From Microbacterium neungamense (lineage in GTDB: Bacteria; Actinomycetota; Actinomycetes; Actinomycetales; Microbacteriaceae): 64,000 nt of DNA. Shown in pieces: positions 8,166-15,834 of the stretch. The notes beneath the pieces were generated by a model. It was not told the origin of the DNA, did not search any database, and saw only the letters and a program-made list of their open reading frames with translations. Positions within the stretch are counted from its first letter, which is position 1; every line of letters starts with the position of its first letter. Location of the stretch: assembly GCF_024971095.1 (NCBI RefSeq), contig NZ_CP069717.1:2170001-2234000 (forward strand). Direction: 5' to 3'. The position numbers and the translations under genes were made by a program.

Positions 8166-9725
8166 TCACGAGCGCCCCGGGTCGCTGCCGTCATCGTCCT
8201 CGGGGGAGTCCGCGTGGTGCGGCTCCACGAACCCGCCGCGCGCGGTCACCGGGTCGGGGATGCCATCGGCCGCGTGCTGCTCGGTGGCGGCGGGCGCCCC
8301 GGCATCCGTCCCCTCCTCGCCCTCCGGCGCGGGTTCGGGCGCACGGGCGTACAGGTCGCTGAGCTTGCGGTACGAGCGGGTGAAGAAGGCCAGCACCGCG
8401 GCGACGACGATCACGATCCCGGCGAAGAAGCAGATCAGCGCGATGCCGCGGGTGTCGCCGCCGCCGAGCAGCCAGCCCCACTGCCGCTGGCCCTCCTCGC
8501 CTCGCATGTACGGGATGATCAGGAACTCGGCGATCGGGGCGATCAGGAACGCGGTGATCGGGGCTGCCGCGGCCTCCATCGCGGCCGCGACGCCGAACAC
8601 CCGGCCCTGGCGCTCGTACGGCACCACCCGCTGGATGATCGTCTGCTCGGCGGCTTCGGCCGGCGGGATGAGCGTCATGTAGGCCCACATCCCGATCACG
8701 AACAGCGGCCAGGACTCGCGGATCATGAAGATCGTGCCGACGACCCCCATCGCGATCACGACGAGCAGGAGCGTGCGCACCGGGCGCGAGCCGAGACCGA
8801 ACTTGGCCACCAGCGCCCCGCCGATCAGGAACCCGGTGGAGGAGAACGCCAGCGCGAAGCCCCACATCTGCGCCGAGAACAGGGTGAGGCCGTACGGGTC
8901 CATCAGCGCCATGTAGACGCCGCCGATGAGGTTGTTGAACGTGGAGAAGATGATCAGCGCGAACAGCCCGGGGGCCATCCGGATGGCGCGCACGCTGCCG
9001 TGGAAGTCGAGCGCGCTGGGAGCGTTCGGGTCGGGCTGCGGCGCGTCCTCCGGGATGCGGATGAACAGCAGGTGCGCGAAGGTGAGGCCCATCGCGGCGA
9101 CCGCGATCACCAGCGTCCAGCCCATGCCGAGGAAGCCGATCGACAGGCCGGAGAAGACGCTGGTCACCAGGAACGCGATGCCCTGCACGGTGCCGACGAG
9201 GCCGTTGGCGTTCGCGCGGCGCTCCTCAGGGATGAGCAGCGTCACCGTCGTGGACAGGGCGATGTTCCGTAGCTGCTCGATCACCCCGCCGAAGAGGATG
9301 ACCCCGGAGAACAGCCAGAACCAGGGGCCGCTGAGATCGAGCAGCGCGGCCTCCGGATGCCACAGGTAGAGCCCGCCCGCGATCGCGAAGGCCCCCGCCG
9401 AGACCAGGCTGGAGATCAGCATGACGGTGTGCTTGCGGTTGCGGTCGACGATGGTGCCGAACACCATCGCGAAGAACGCGACGAACAGCATGTAGGCGCC
9501 GCCGATGATGCCGGTGGCGAGCACCGACTGCGTCTCGATGTACACCCAGAACGTCAGCGCGAACCAGAGGAAGCTCGTCGTCACGTTGGCGATGAGCGTG
9601 TTCACCAGCACGTTCGCGAACGCCCTGGTCGCGCGCGCATCTCCGGGGGCCGCGGGCGCGGTGCCGCCGGCGGAGTCTGAACCCGTCTCGGTCACGGGTC
9701 CGAGCGTAATCACCGCCTCCGACAT
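8166..9725 (-). CDS. MFS transporter
   Basis: 519-residue major facilitator with about twelve transmembrane segments. The cytoplasmic A-motif is GTIVDRNRKHTVML (around residue 90), and IPEERRANANGLVGTVQG occurs near residue 165, a pattern of the MFS efflux branch related to macrolide/drug exporters. A charged C-terminal tail of about 60 residues is rich in Glu, Ala and Asp. I chose the ATG at 9725, which gives a 40-residue soluble N-terminus before the first helix. It converges with the SDR gene and diverges from the threonine-aldolase-like gene across a tandem repeat. Confidence 0.85.
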   Translation of the reverse strand: MSEAVITLGPVTETGSDSAGGTAPAAPGDARATRAFANVLVNTLIANVTTSFLWFALTFWVYIETQSVLATGIIGGAYMLFVAFFAMVFGTIVDRNRKHTVMLISSLVSAGAFAIAGGLYLWHPEAALLDLSGPWFWLFSGVILFGGVIEQLRNIALSTTVTLLIPEERRANANGLVGTVQGIAFLVTSVFSGLSIGFLGMGWTLVIAVAAMGLTFAHLLFIRIPEDAPQPDPNAPSALDFHGSVRAIRMAPGLFALIIFSTFNNLIGGVYMALMDPYGLTLFSAQMWGFALAFSSTGFLIGGALVAKFGLGSRPVRTLLLVVIAMGVVGTIFMIRESWPLFVIGMWAYMTLIPPAEAAEQTIIQRVVPYERQGRVFGVAAAMEAAAAPITAFLIAPIAEFLIIPYMRGEEGQRQWGWLLGGGDTRGIALICFFAGIVIVVAAVLAFFTRSYRKLSDLYARAPEPAPEGEEGTDAGAPAATEQHAADGIPDPVTARGGFVEPHHADSPEDDDGSDPGRS

Positions 9726-9738
9726 CCGACAGGGGAGG

Positions 9739-9782
9739 CGGTGGATTTCCGGTGCGGAGCCGGTGGATTTCCGGTGCGGCGG
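9739..9782. repeat. 22-bp tandem direct repeat in divergent promoter region
   Basis: Two copies of a 22-bp unit beginning CGGTGGATTTCCGG (9739-9760 and 9761-9782), nearly identical over their length, lie between the divergent MFS and aldolase genes. The position suggests a duplicated regulator-binding site. Confidence 0.6.
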
Positions 9783-9821
9783 CGGCGATTCCGCCCTCCT
9801 CGGAGGCAATAGGCTTGTGCG

Positions 9822-10889
9822 GTGAGCGTTCTGCATGACACGGCCGTCCGCGGCTTCGCATCCGACAACTACTCCGGCATCCACCCCGAGGTCCTCGCCG
9901 CCATCGCGGCGGCGAACGGCGGGCATCAGGTCGCGTACGGCGAGGACGCCTACACCGCGCGGCTGCAGGAGGTCTTCCAGCAGCACTTCGGCGAGGGGGT
10001 GCAGGCGTTCCCGGTCTTCAACGGCACCGGCGCGAACGTCGTCGGCCTGCAGTCGATGCTCCCCCGCTGGGGCGCCGTGATCGCGGCATCCACCGCGCAC
10101 ATCAACGTCGACGAGGGCGGCGCGCCGGAGCGCATGGGCGGCATGAAGCTGCTCACGGTGCCGACCGAGGACGGCAAGCTGACCCCCGAGCTCGTCGACC
10201 GCGAGGCGTGGGGCTGGGGCGACGAGCACCGCGCGCAGCCGCTGGTGGTCTCGATCACGCAGTCGACCGAGCTCGGCACGCTGTACACCGTCGACGAGAT
10301 CCGCGCCCTCGCGGACCACGCGCACGAGCGGGGCATGCGCCTGCACATGGACGGCTCCCGGCTGTCCAACGCGGCGGCATCGCTGGACCTGCCGCTGCGC
10401 GCGTTCACCCGCGACGCCGGCGTGGACGTGCTCAGCTTCGGCGGCACGAAGAACGGCGCGATGCTCGGCGAGGCGATCGTGGTGCTGAACCCGGATGCCT
10501 CGGAGGGCCTGCTCTACGCGCGGAAGTACTCGATGCAGCTGGCGTCGAAGATGCGCTTCGTCTCGGCGCAGCTGATCGCGCTGCTCGAGGGCGACCTCTG
10601 GCTGCGCAACGCCCGGCACGCCAACGGCATGGCGCAGCGGCTGCGCTCGTCCATCGAGAAGGGCCTCGCCGACGGCAGCATCCGCGGCGTCGCGTTCACC
10701 CAGCCCACGCAGTCGAACGGCGTCTTCGCGACCCTGCCCGACGGCGTCGCCGACCGCCTGCGCGAGTCGTTCCGCTTCTACGACTGGGACGCCGCACGCA
10801 ACGAGGTGCGCTGGATGTGCTCCTTCGACACGACCGAGGAGGACGTGGACGCCTTCGTCGCCGAGCTGGGGCGCCTCACGACCGCCTGA
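9822..10889 (+). CDS. Low-specificity L-threonine aldolase / beta-eliminating lyase family
   Basis: PLP enzyme of 355 residues, fold type I, of the threonine aldolase family that cleaves beta-hydroxy amino acids to glycine and an aldehyde. It shows SDNYSGIHPEVL at the N-terminus, the HMDGSRLSNAA aspartate motif (around residue 175) and the PLP-binding lysine in SFGGTKNGAM (around residue 205). The start is GTG 9822 (MSVLHDTAVRGFASDNYSG); no strong SD. It lies in the DUF6421/SDR/Lrp neighbourhood, a grouping I recall from other actinobacteria. The native substrate need not be threonine. Confidence 0.85.
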   Translation: MSVLHDTAVRGFASDNYSGIHPEVLAAIAAANGGHQVAYGEDAYTARLQEVFQQHFGEGVQAFPVFNGTGANVVGLQSMLPRWGAVIAASTAHINVDEGGAPERMGGMKLLTVPTEDGKLTPELVDREAWGWGDEHRAQPLVVSITQSTELGTLYTVDEIRALADHAHERGMRLHMDGSRLSNAAASLDLPLRAFTRDAGVDVLSFGGTKNGAMLGEAIVVLNPDASEGLLYARKYSMQLASKMRFVSAQLIALLEGDLWLRNARHANGMAQRLRSSIEKGLADGSIRGVAFTQPTQSNGVFATLPDGVADRLRESFRFYDWDAARNEVRWMCSFDTTEEDVDAFVAELGRLTTA

Positions 10890-10901
10890 GCGGGCCCGCC
10901 G

Positions 10902-11489
10902 TCAGCGCAGCAGCCCCAGGTGCGCGAGCGCCTGGCGGATGAGGGTGCCGCGGCCGCCCTCCATCTCGGCGGCCAGACCGTCGGATGCCGCCTCCTCGGG
11001 CGAGAACCAGGTCACCTCGAGGGCGTCCTGTCGGGGCTCGCAGGTCCCGGTGACCGGGACCACGTACGCCAGCGACACCGCGTGCTGCCGGTCGTCGTGG
11101 AAGGCGCTGACACCCGGGATCGGGAAGTACTCGGCCACCGCGAACGGCGCCGGCTGCGGCGGCAGCAGCGGGAAGGCCATCGGGCCGAGGTCGTTCTCCA
11201 CGTGGCGGAAGAGAGCGTCCCGGATGGTCTCTCCGTAGCGGACGCGGCCGGAGACGATGGTGCGGGTGATCTCGCCGAGCGGGGTGGAACGCAGCAGCAC
11301 CCCGATCTCGGTCACCTGACCGGAGCCGTCGGTGCGCACCGGGATGCCCTCGACGTACAGCATCGGCAGCCGGCGCCGCGCCTCCTCCAGCTCGATGTCG
11401 CTCAGCCATGCCGGATTGGCCTGGCTCGGCGGCACCTCTTCGAACCCGAAGTCGCCGTCGGGATCCGGGTCGGGTGTGCGCACCGTCAT
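10902..11489 (-). CDS. DUF4916 / Nudix-like hydrolase family protein
   Basis: 195-residue protein of the DUF4916 group, a Nudix-fold family of actinobacteria. It shows NPAWLSDIELEEARRRLPML near the N-terminus, an IVSGRVRYGETIRDALFRHV segment where a Nudix box would sit, and a C-terminal ALEVTWFSPEEA. The canonical REUXEE Nudix glutamates are not evident, so catalytic activity is uncertain. It converges with the aldolase-like gene (12-base gap) and is divergent from the esterase gene. Confidence 0.65.
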   Translation of the reverse strand: MTVRTPDPDPDGDFGFEEVPPSQANPAWLSDIELEEARRRLPMLYVEGIPVRTDGSGQVTEIGVLLRSTPLGEITRTIVSGRVRYGETIRDALFRHVENDLGPMAFPLLPPQPAPFAVAEYFPIPGVSAFHDDRQHAVSLAYVVPVTGTCEPRQDALEVTWFSPEEAASDGLAAEMEGGRGTLIRQALAHLGLLR

Positions 11490-11536
11490 GCCTCCTTTCT
11501 ACCAGCGACGTCGGCGGCGGATGTCAGGATGGGTGT

Positions 11537-12193
11537 GTGCGCCTCTCGATCGACTCCACCGCGACCCTGTGGTCCACCGGCGAGCGCGGCGGGATGCCGC
11601 TGCTGGTCCTGCTGCACGGCTACGGCGCGGACGAGCACGATCTGTTCGGTCTCGTCCCGTACCTGCCCGACGGCATCGCCGTGGCGGCGGTCGCCGCCCC
11701 GCTCACTCCCCCGTGGCCGATGCCGGGCCGCTCCTGGTACCCGATCGACGACCTGAGGTCGCGGGATGCCGGCGCGATCACGGTCGCGGCGGAGTCGCTG
11801 CTGGAATGGCTGGACGCGGAGGCCGGCGACGCGGCATCCGTCGCCCTCCTCGGCTTCTCGCAGGGCGCCGCGGTGTCGCTGCAGGCGCTGCGGCTGGCCC
11901 CGGAGCGGTTCGGCGCGATCATCGCGCTGAGCGGATACGCCGCGCCGGGCGAGCTGCCGAACGACCCGCTGCTGCGCGAGCGACGGCCCCCGGTGTTCTG
12001 GGGCCGCGGCACGCACGACGACGTGATCCCGCCGCACCTCATCGACCACACCGCGCAGTGGCTGCCGGATCACTCCGAGCTCTCCGGCCGGGTGTACCAG
12101 GGCCTGACCCACAGCATCTCCGAGCAGGAGCTCGCCGACGTGCGCACCTTCGTCACGAGGTGGCGCGACGGCGTGGCATCCGCCGCCGGCTGA
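11537..12193 (+). CDS. Phospholipase/carboxylesterase family alpha/beta hydrolase
   Basis: 218-residue serine hydrolase of the YpfH/lysophospholipase type. HGYGADEHDL gives the oxyanion region, GFSQGAAVSLQAL the nucleophile serine (around residue 107), GRGTHDDVIP the acid and GLTHSIS the histidine. The GTG at 11537 gives the normal N-terminus (RLSIDSTATLW); a longer in-frame extension upstream is antisense to the neighbouring gene and unlikely. Intracellular, with no signal peptide. Likely hydrolyses short acyl esters. Confidence 0.8.
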   Translation: MRLSIDSTATLWSTGERGGMPLLVLLHGYGADEHDLFGLVPYLPDGIAVAAVAAPLTPPWPMPGRSWYPIDDLRSRDAGAITVAAESLLEWLDAEAGDAASVALLGFSQGAAVSLQALRLAPERFGAIIALSGYAAPGELPNDPLLRERRPPVFWGRGTHDDVIPPHLIDHTAQWLPDHSELSGRVYQGLTHSISEQELADVRTFVTRWRDGVASAAG

Positions 12194-12202
12194 GGCTCGG
12201 CG

Positions 12203-13498
12203 TCAGCGCATGACCCCCGGCACGTCGACGTCCACCCACACCAGCCGGTGGTCGCTCGACGGGAACGGGTACGAGCCGGTGAGCCGGGACAGCGGATCGT
12301 CGGATGCCGGCCAGAACACGCCCGCGTCGAGGATCTTCAGCGGGCGGCTGGGCAGGACGTAGTCGACGCGGAGGTTCCCCGGCGGCTCGGCGAAGTCGGC
12401 GGTGTCCTCGGCCGGATCCCCGGTGTGCTCGAGGTTCACGCCGCCCTGCCGCTGCGCGGCCTCGGCACCGCCGGGACTCGTCGGCACCGACCCGGTGTTC
12501 ACGCGGGGGTGGCCGAGGAGCTGGTCGATCGCCCCGTCGGTGGAGTCGCCGTCGTGCGGGTCGGCGTTCTGGTCGCCGGCGATCACGAACAGCGATCCGC
12601 CCTTCAGGCCGCCCGACCGGCCGGCGTCGTCGACGATGTAGGACGCCGCGTCGCCGCCGGTGATGTAATCGGCCCAGAACCGGATCTCGTCGTGATTGCG
12701 CCGGCCGTTGCGGTCCTCGGCGCCGTCGAACGTCGGCGGGGTCGGATGCGAGACGAGGAAGTGCAGGGTCTTGTTCTTCGCCACCCGGATCGGCACGTCC
12801 CAGTGCGACTTGCTCGACAGCGGGAAGCGGGCCAGCTCCTCCGGCGAGTACCAGTCCGCCGGCTCCGGTGTGGCCGGATCGTCCGGCAGCAGGGCATCCG
12901 GCATGTCGGCCCAGCGGAAGCGCTGGAAGGTGCGGATCGCCTCCTCGTCGATGGGCAGCTTCGAGTAGACGGCCATGCCGTACTGACCGGGGAAGAGCCC
13001 GAATCCCCACGTGTCGTCGCCGCCGCCGACGGTGCCGTCGTTGCTGAGGTCGAAGCCGCTGGGCACGCCGGTGTTCACCGGCGCCGCGTAGCGGTACGGG
13101 TACTCCACCGGCGCGGCGTCGCCGTGCGGCACGGCGAGGTAGTTGTCGTGGAACAGCCGCAGCGCCTCGCCCTCGGCGTCGTAGTCGAACTCGTTGATCA
13201 GCAGCACGTCCGGGTCCACCCGCTGGATGATCTCGGCGACCGCATCCGCCTGCGCGTTCCCGGGCGCGGACAGGTCGCGCACCAGCGCACCCTCGGCGCC
13301 GCGGTTCAGCGAGGCGTTGAACGTGGCGAATCGCACGTCCTTCACGCTAGCCGCGTTCGCACTCGACGTCGCCTCTCCCCGCGCACCCGCCGACACGGAT
13401 GCCGGGGCTGCCGCGGCCGGCGCGGCCAGGGCTGTGGCGGCGAGCGCGAGGACGGCGGCGATGCCGGTCGTGCGGATGCGGCGGCGCAGTGAGGTCAT
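12203..13498 (-). CDS. Secreted endonuclease/exonuclease/phosphatase family protein
   Basis: 431-residue EEP-superfamily hydrolase with a Sec signal peptide (basic MTSLRRRIR, hydrophobic AAVLALAATALAAPAAA). Motifs: FATFNASLNR at the start of the fold, LLINEFDYD (metal-binding Glu), VIAGDQNADPHDGDST (GDxN motif) and SSDHRLVWVDVDV (terminal SDH). These mark a metal-dependent phosphoesterase, possibly an extracellular nuclease or phosphatase; the substrate is unknown. It converges with the esterase gene nine bases away. Confidence 0.85.
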   Translation of the reverse strand: MTSLRRRIRTTGIAAVLALAATALAAPAAAAPASVSAGARGEATSSANAASVKDVRFATFNASLNRGAEGALVRDLSAPGNAQADAVAEIIQRVDPDVLLINEFDYDAEGEALRLFHDNYLAVPHGDAAPVEYPYRYAAPVNTGVPSGFDLSNDGTVGGGDDTWGFGLFPGQYGMAVYSKLPIDEEAIRTFQRFRWADMPDALLPDDPATPEPADWYSPEELARFPLSSKSHWDVPIRVAKNKTLHFLVSHPTPPTFDGAEDRNGRRNHDEIRFWADYITGGDAASYIVDDAGRSGGLKGGSLFVIAGDQNADPHDGDSTDGAIDQLLGHPRVNTGSVPTSPGGAEAAQRQGGVNLEHTGDPAEDTADFAEPPGNLRVDYVLPSRPLKILDAGVFWPASDDPLSRLTGSYPFPSSDHRLVWVDVDVPGVMR

Positions 13499-13799
13499 GG
13501 CGTCACGATAACCCCGGCCGGTGACACCGGGGCGACCTGCGGGTGAACGATCCGGCGCGACGGCGGGATGCGGTCGGGAATGTTCTCGGCCGCGAACGGT
13601 TGCGACCAGGCGAACCCCGAAGGTAGAGTCTTCGGGTCCTGTCCGCCGTGTCTGGAAGTCCATTGATCTGAATCGTCGTCTCCGCGTCCTGTCCACGCGC
13701 TGATCCGACGATCCTTCCTGCCATCGGCATCCGGTCTTCCCACGCTTCTGCGTGACGTGACCGTCGGCGTCGGCGCACCCGCACACCCGGGAGCCGCTC
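13499..13799 (+). promoter_or_regulatory. Promoter and ~165-nt leader of the ABC-F gene
   Basis: TTGCGA (13600-13605), an 18-base spacer and TAGAGT (13624-13629) form a good sigma-A-type promoter. Transcription would start near 13636, leaving a leader of about 165 nt. The leader contains a GTG-initiated seven-codon frame without a clear SD and a CACGC/GCGTG hairpin with a TTCT loop just before the gene. Long leaders are common on antibiotic-responsive ABC-F genes through ribosome-mediated attenuation; that is inference here. Confidence 0.5.
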
Positions 13800-15473
13800 A
13801 TGTCAACACCCGCTCTCACCGCATCCGTCACCCTCGACCGGGTGACGTTCGCCTGGCCCGACGGCAGCACCGCACTGGACGCCGTCTCCGGCTCGTTCGG
13901 ATCCGGCCGCACCGGACTGGTCGGCCGCAACGGGTCCGGCAAGTCCACGCTGCTGCGGCTCGTCGCCGGCGAGCTGGTCCCGAGCTCGGGACACGTCTCG
14001 CGCACCGGCGACGTCGCGTACCTGCCGCAGCGCCTCACCCTCGACACGGATGCCCGCGTCGCGGAGCTGCTCGGCGTCGCCGAACCGCTCGACGCCGTGC
14101 GGGCGATCGCCGCGGGCGACGTCGATCCCGCGCGCTTCGACGCGGTCGGCGACGACTGGGACGTCGAGGCGCGCGCCGAGGCCGCGCTGGCCGAGGCGGG
14201 CCTCGACCCCGCGTTCCTCGATCGCACGGTGGGCGCGCTGTCGGGAGGCGAGGCCGTGCTGGCCGCGATCGCCGGCATCCGCCTGCGCCGGGCGCCGATC
14301 ACGCTGCTCGACGAGCCGACGAACAACCTCGACCGCGTCGCCCGCGCGCGCCTGTACGACCTGGTGCGCGCGTGGAAGGGCACGCTCATCGTGGTCAGCC
14401 ATGACGTCGCGCTGCTCGACCTGATGGACGACACCGCCGAGCTGTACGGGCACGAGCTGAGCGTGTTCGGCGGCCCGTACACCGAGTGGCGCGCCTGGCT
14501 GGACGCCGAGCAGCAGGCCGCCCGGCAGGCCGAGCGCGAGGCCGCACAGGTGCTGAAGAAGGAGAAGCGCCAGCGGATCGAGGCCGAGACCAAGCTCGCG
14601 CATCGGGCGCGGTTCGCGAAGAAGGCCTACGAGAACAAGCGCGAGCCGAAGATCGTGATGAACGGCCGGAGGATGGCCGCGCAGGTCTCGGCCGGACGGC
14701 TGCGCACCGAGGTCGCGGAGAAGGAGGATGCCGCACGGCAGGCCCTCGACCAGGCCGGCCGCCGCGTGCGCGACGACGACACCATGAAGATCGAGCTGCC
14801 GGCTCCCGGGGTGTCGCGGTCGCGCCGGATCGCGACGGTCGGCGACGGCGAACGGTCCTGGACGATCCAGGGTCCGGAGCGGGTCGCGCTCATCGGCCGC
14901 AACGGGGTCGGCAAGACCACGCTGCTGCGCCGACTGGTGGCGGATGCCTCCGTCACGGAATCAGGACGGATGCAGGATTGCAGGACGGATGCCGCGGATC
15001 CGTCCTGCGAAACGGCGTTCGTCCTGAATTCCTCACTCCGGGCGGAGGCGCACACGGACCGGATCGGGTACCTGCCGCAGCGGGTGGACGGCCTGGACGA
15101 GGCGGCGTCGGTCGTCGCGAACATCGCCGCCGTCGCCCCGCACGTGCCGGAGAAGGAGCTGCGCAACCGGCTCGCCCGGTTCCTCCTCCGCGGCGCCGCG
15201 ATGGACCGGCCGGTCGGGGCGCTCTCCGGCGGCGAGCGGTTCCGCGTCGCCCTGGCGCGGCTGCTGCTCGCCGATCCGGCCCCGCACCTCGTCGTGTTCG
15301 ACGAGCCGACGAACAACCTCGACCTGGACACGGTCGACCGGTTCGTGGAGGCGCTGCGCGCCTATCGCGGAGCCGTGCTCGTCGTCAGCCACGACGACGC
15401 GTTCCTCGCGCGGCTGGATCTCGATCTGGTGCTCGAGCTGGACGCCGACGGGAGGATCGCGGAGGTCGACTGA
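13800..15473 (+). CDS. ABC-F family ATPase (ribosome protection type)
   Basis: 557-residue soluble protein with two ATP-binding cassettes and no membrane domain. First NBD: GRNGSGKSTLLRL (around residue 42), signature LSGGEAVL, Walker B LLDEPTNNLD. Then comes a charged linker of about 80 residues (AEREAAQVLKKEKRQRIEAE), the P-site tRNA-interaction motif of ABC-F proteins. Second NBD: GRNGVGKTTLLRRL (around 365), LSGGERFRVALARL, VVFDEPTNNLDLD. ABC-F proteins act on the ribosome; this one may give resistance to ribosome-targeting drugs. Residues 387-411 are an insertion encoded by a nested palindrome. Confidence 0.9.
   Translation: MSTPALTASVTLDRVTFAWPDGSTALDAVSGSFGSGRTGLVGRNGSGKSTLLRLVAGELVPSSGHVSRTGDVAYLPQRLTLDTDARVAELLGVAEPLDAVRAIAAGDVDPARFDAVGDDWDVEARAEAALAEAGLDPAFLDRTVGALSGGEAVLAAIAGIRLRRAPITLLDEPTNNLDRVARARLYDLVRAWKGTLIVVSHDVALLDLMDDTAELYGHELSVFGGPYTEWRAWLDAEQQAARQAEREAAQVLKKEKRQRIEAETKLAHRARFAKKAYENKREPKIVMNGRRMAAQVSAGRLRTEVAEKEDAARQALDQAGRRVRDDDTMKIELPAPGVSRSRRIATVGDGERSWTIQGPERVALIGRNGVGKTTLLRRLVADASVTESGRMQDCRTDAADPSCETAFVLNSSLRAEAHTDRIGYLPQRVDGLDEAASVVANIAAVAPHVPEKELRNRLARFLLRGAAMDRPVGALSGGERFRVALARLLLADPAPHLVVFDEPTNNLDLDTVDRFVEALRAYRGAVLVVSHDDAFLARLDLDLVLELDADGRIAEVD
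14958..15031. repeat. Nested palindromic element inside the ABC-F gene
   Basis: The inner arms 14980-14990 and 14998-15008 are a perfect 11-bp inverted repeat with a 7-base loop. The outer arms TCAGGACG (14961-14968) and CGTCCTGA (15020-15027) enclose it, and CAGGACGGATG occurs twice on the left side. It reads through in frame between Walker A and GYLPQR of the second NBD, a place where homologues have only a few residues. Confidence 0.65.
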
Positions 15474-15484
15474 GCCCCGGCCGC

Positions 15485-15521
15485 GACGACCGCACCGTGC
15501 CGTGCGTGCGGTGCGGTCGTC
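15485..15521 (+). terminator. Hairpin after the ABC-F gene
   Basis: Perfect 13-bp stem (GACGACCGCACCG / CGGTGCGGTCGTC) with an 11-base loop, twelve bases after the stop codon. No U-tract, as is usual in this genus. Confidence 0.65.
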
Positions 15522-15608
15522 GGCGGCGGTCCGCACTCCGGATGCCGGGACCTCTCCGGATGCCGGAACGCGGTTGCCGCGGCGCGTCGCCGGGGAGAGG
15601 ATGGGCTC

Positions 15609-15791
15609 ATGAGCCAGCTCGTCCGTCCTCGTCAGGGCCGCATGATCGCCGGTGTGTGCCGGGCCGTCGCGAACCGGTTCGGATGGAGCACGACGCTCGT
15701 GCGCATCCTCACCGTGCTCGCCGTCGTGTTCGCCGGGCTCTCGATCTGGGTCTACCTCGTGCTCTGGATCCTCATCCCGAACGAGCCGTGA
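15609..15791 (+). CDS. PspC-domain small membrane protein
   Basis: 60-residue protein that is a bare PspC domain: LVRPRQGRMIAGVCRAVANRFGWS at the N-terminus, then one transmembrane segment (LVRILTVLAVVFAGLSIWVYLVLWIL) and the closing IPNEP. PspC proteins are envelope-stress sensors or anti-sigma-like partners. A good SD (GGGGAGAGG) precedes the ATG. Transcribed alone or with lhr downstream, 43 bp away. Confidence 0.85.
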   Translation: MSQLVRPRQGRMIAGVCRAVANRFGWSTTLVRILTVLAVVFAGLSIWVYLVLWILIPNEP

Positions 15792-15834
15792 CCCTCCCGG
15801 CCCCGATGTCGGTGGCACCGGGGAGGATGGTCCC

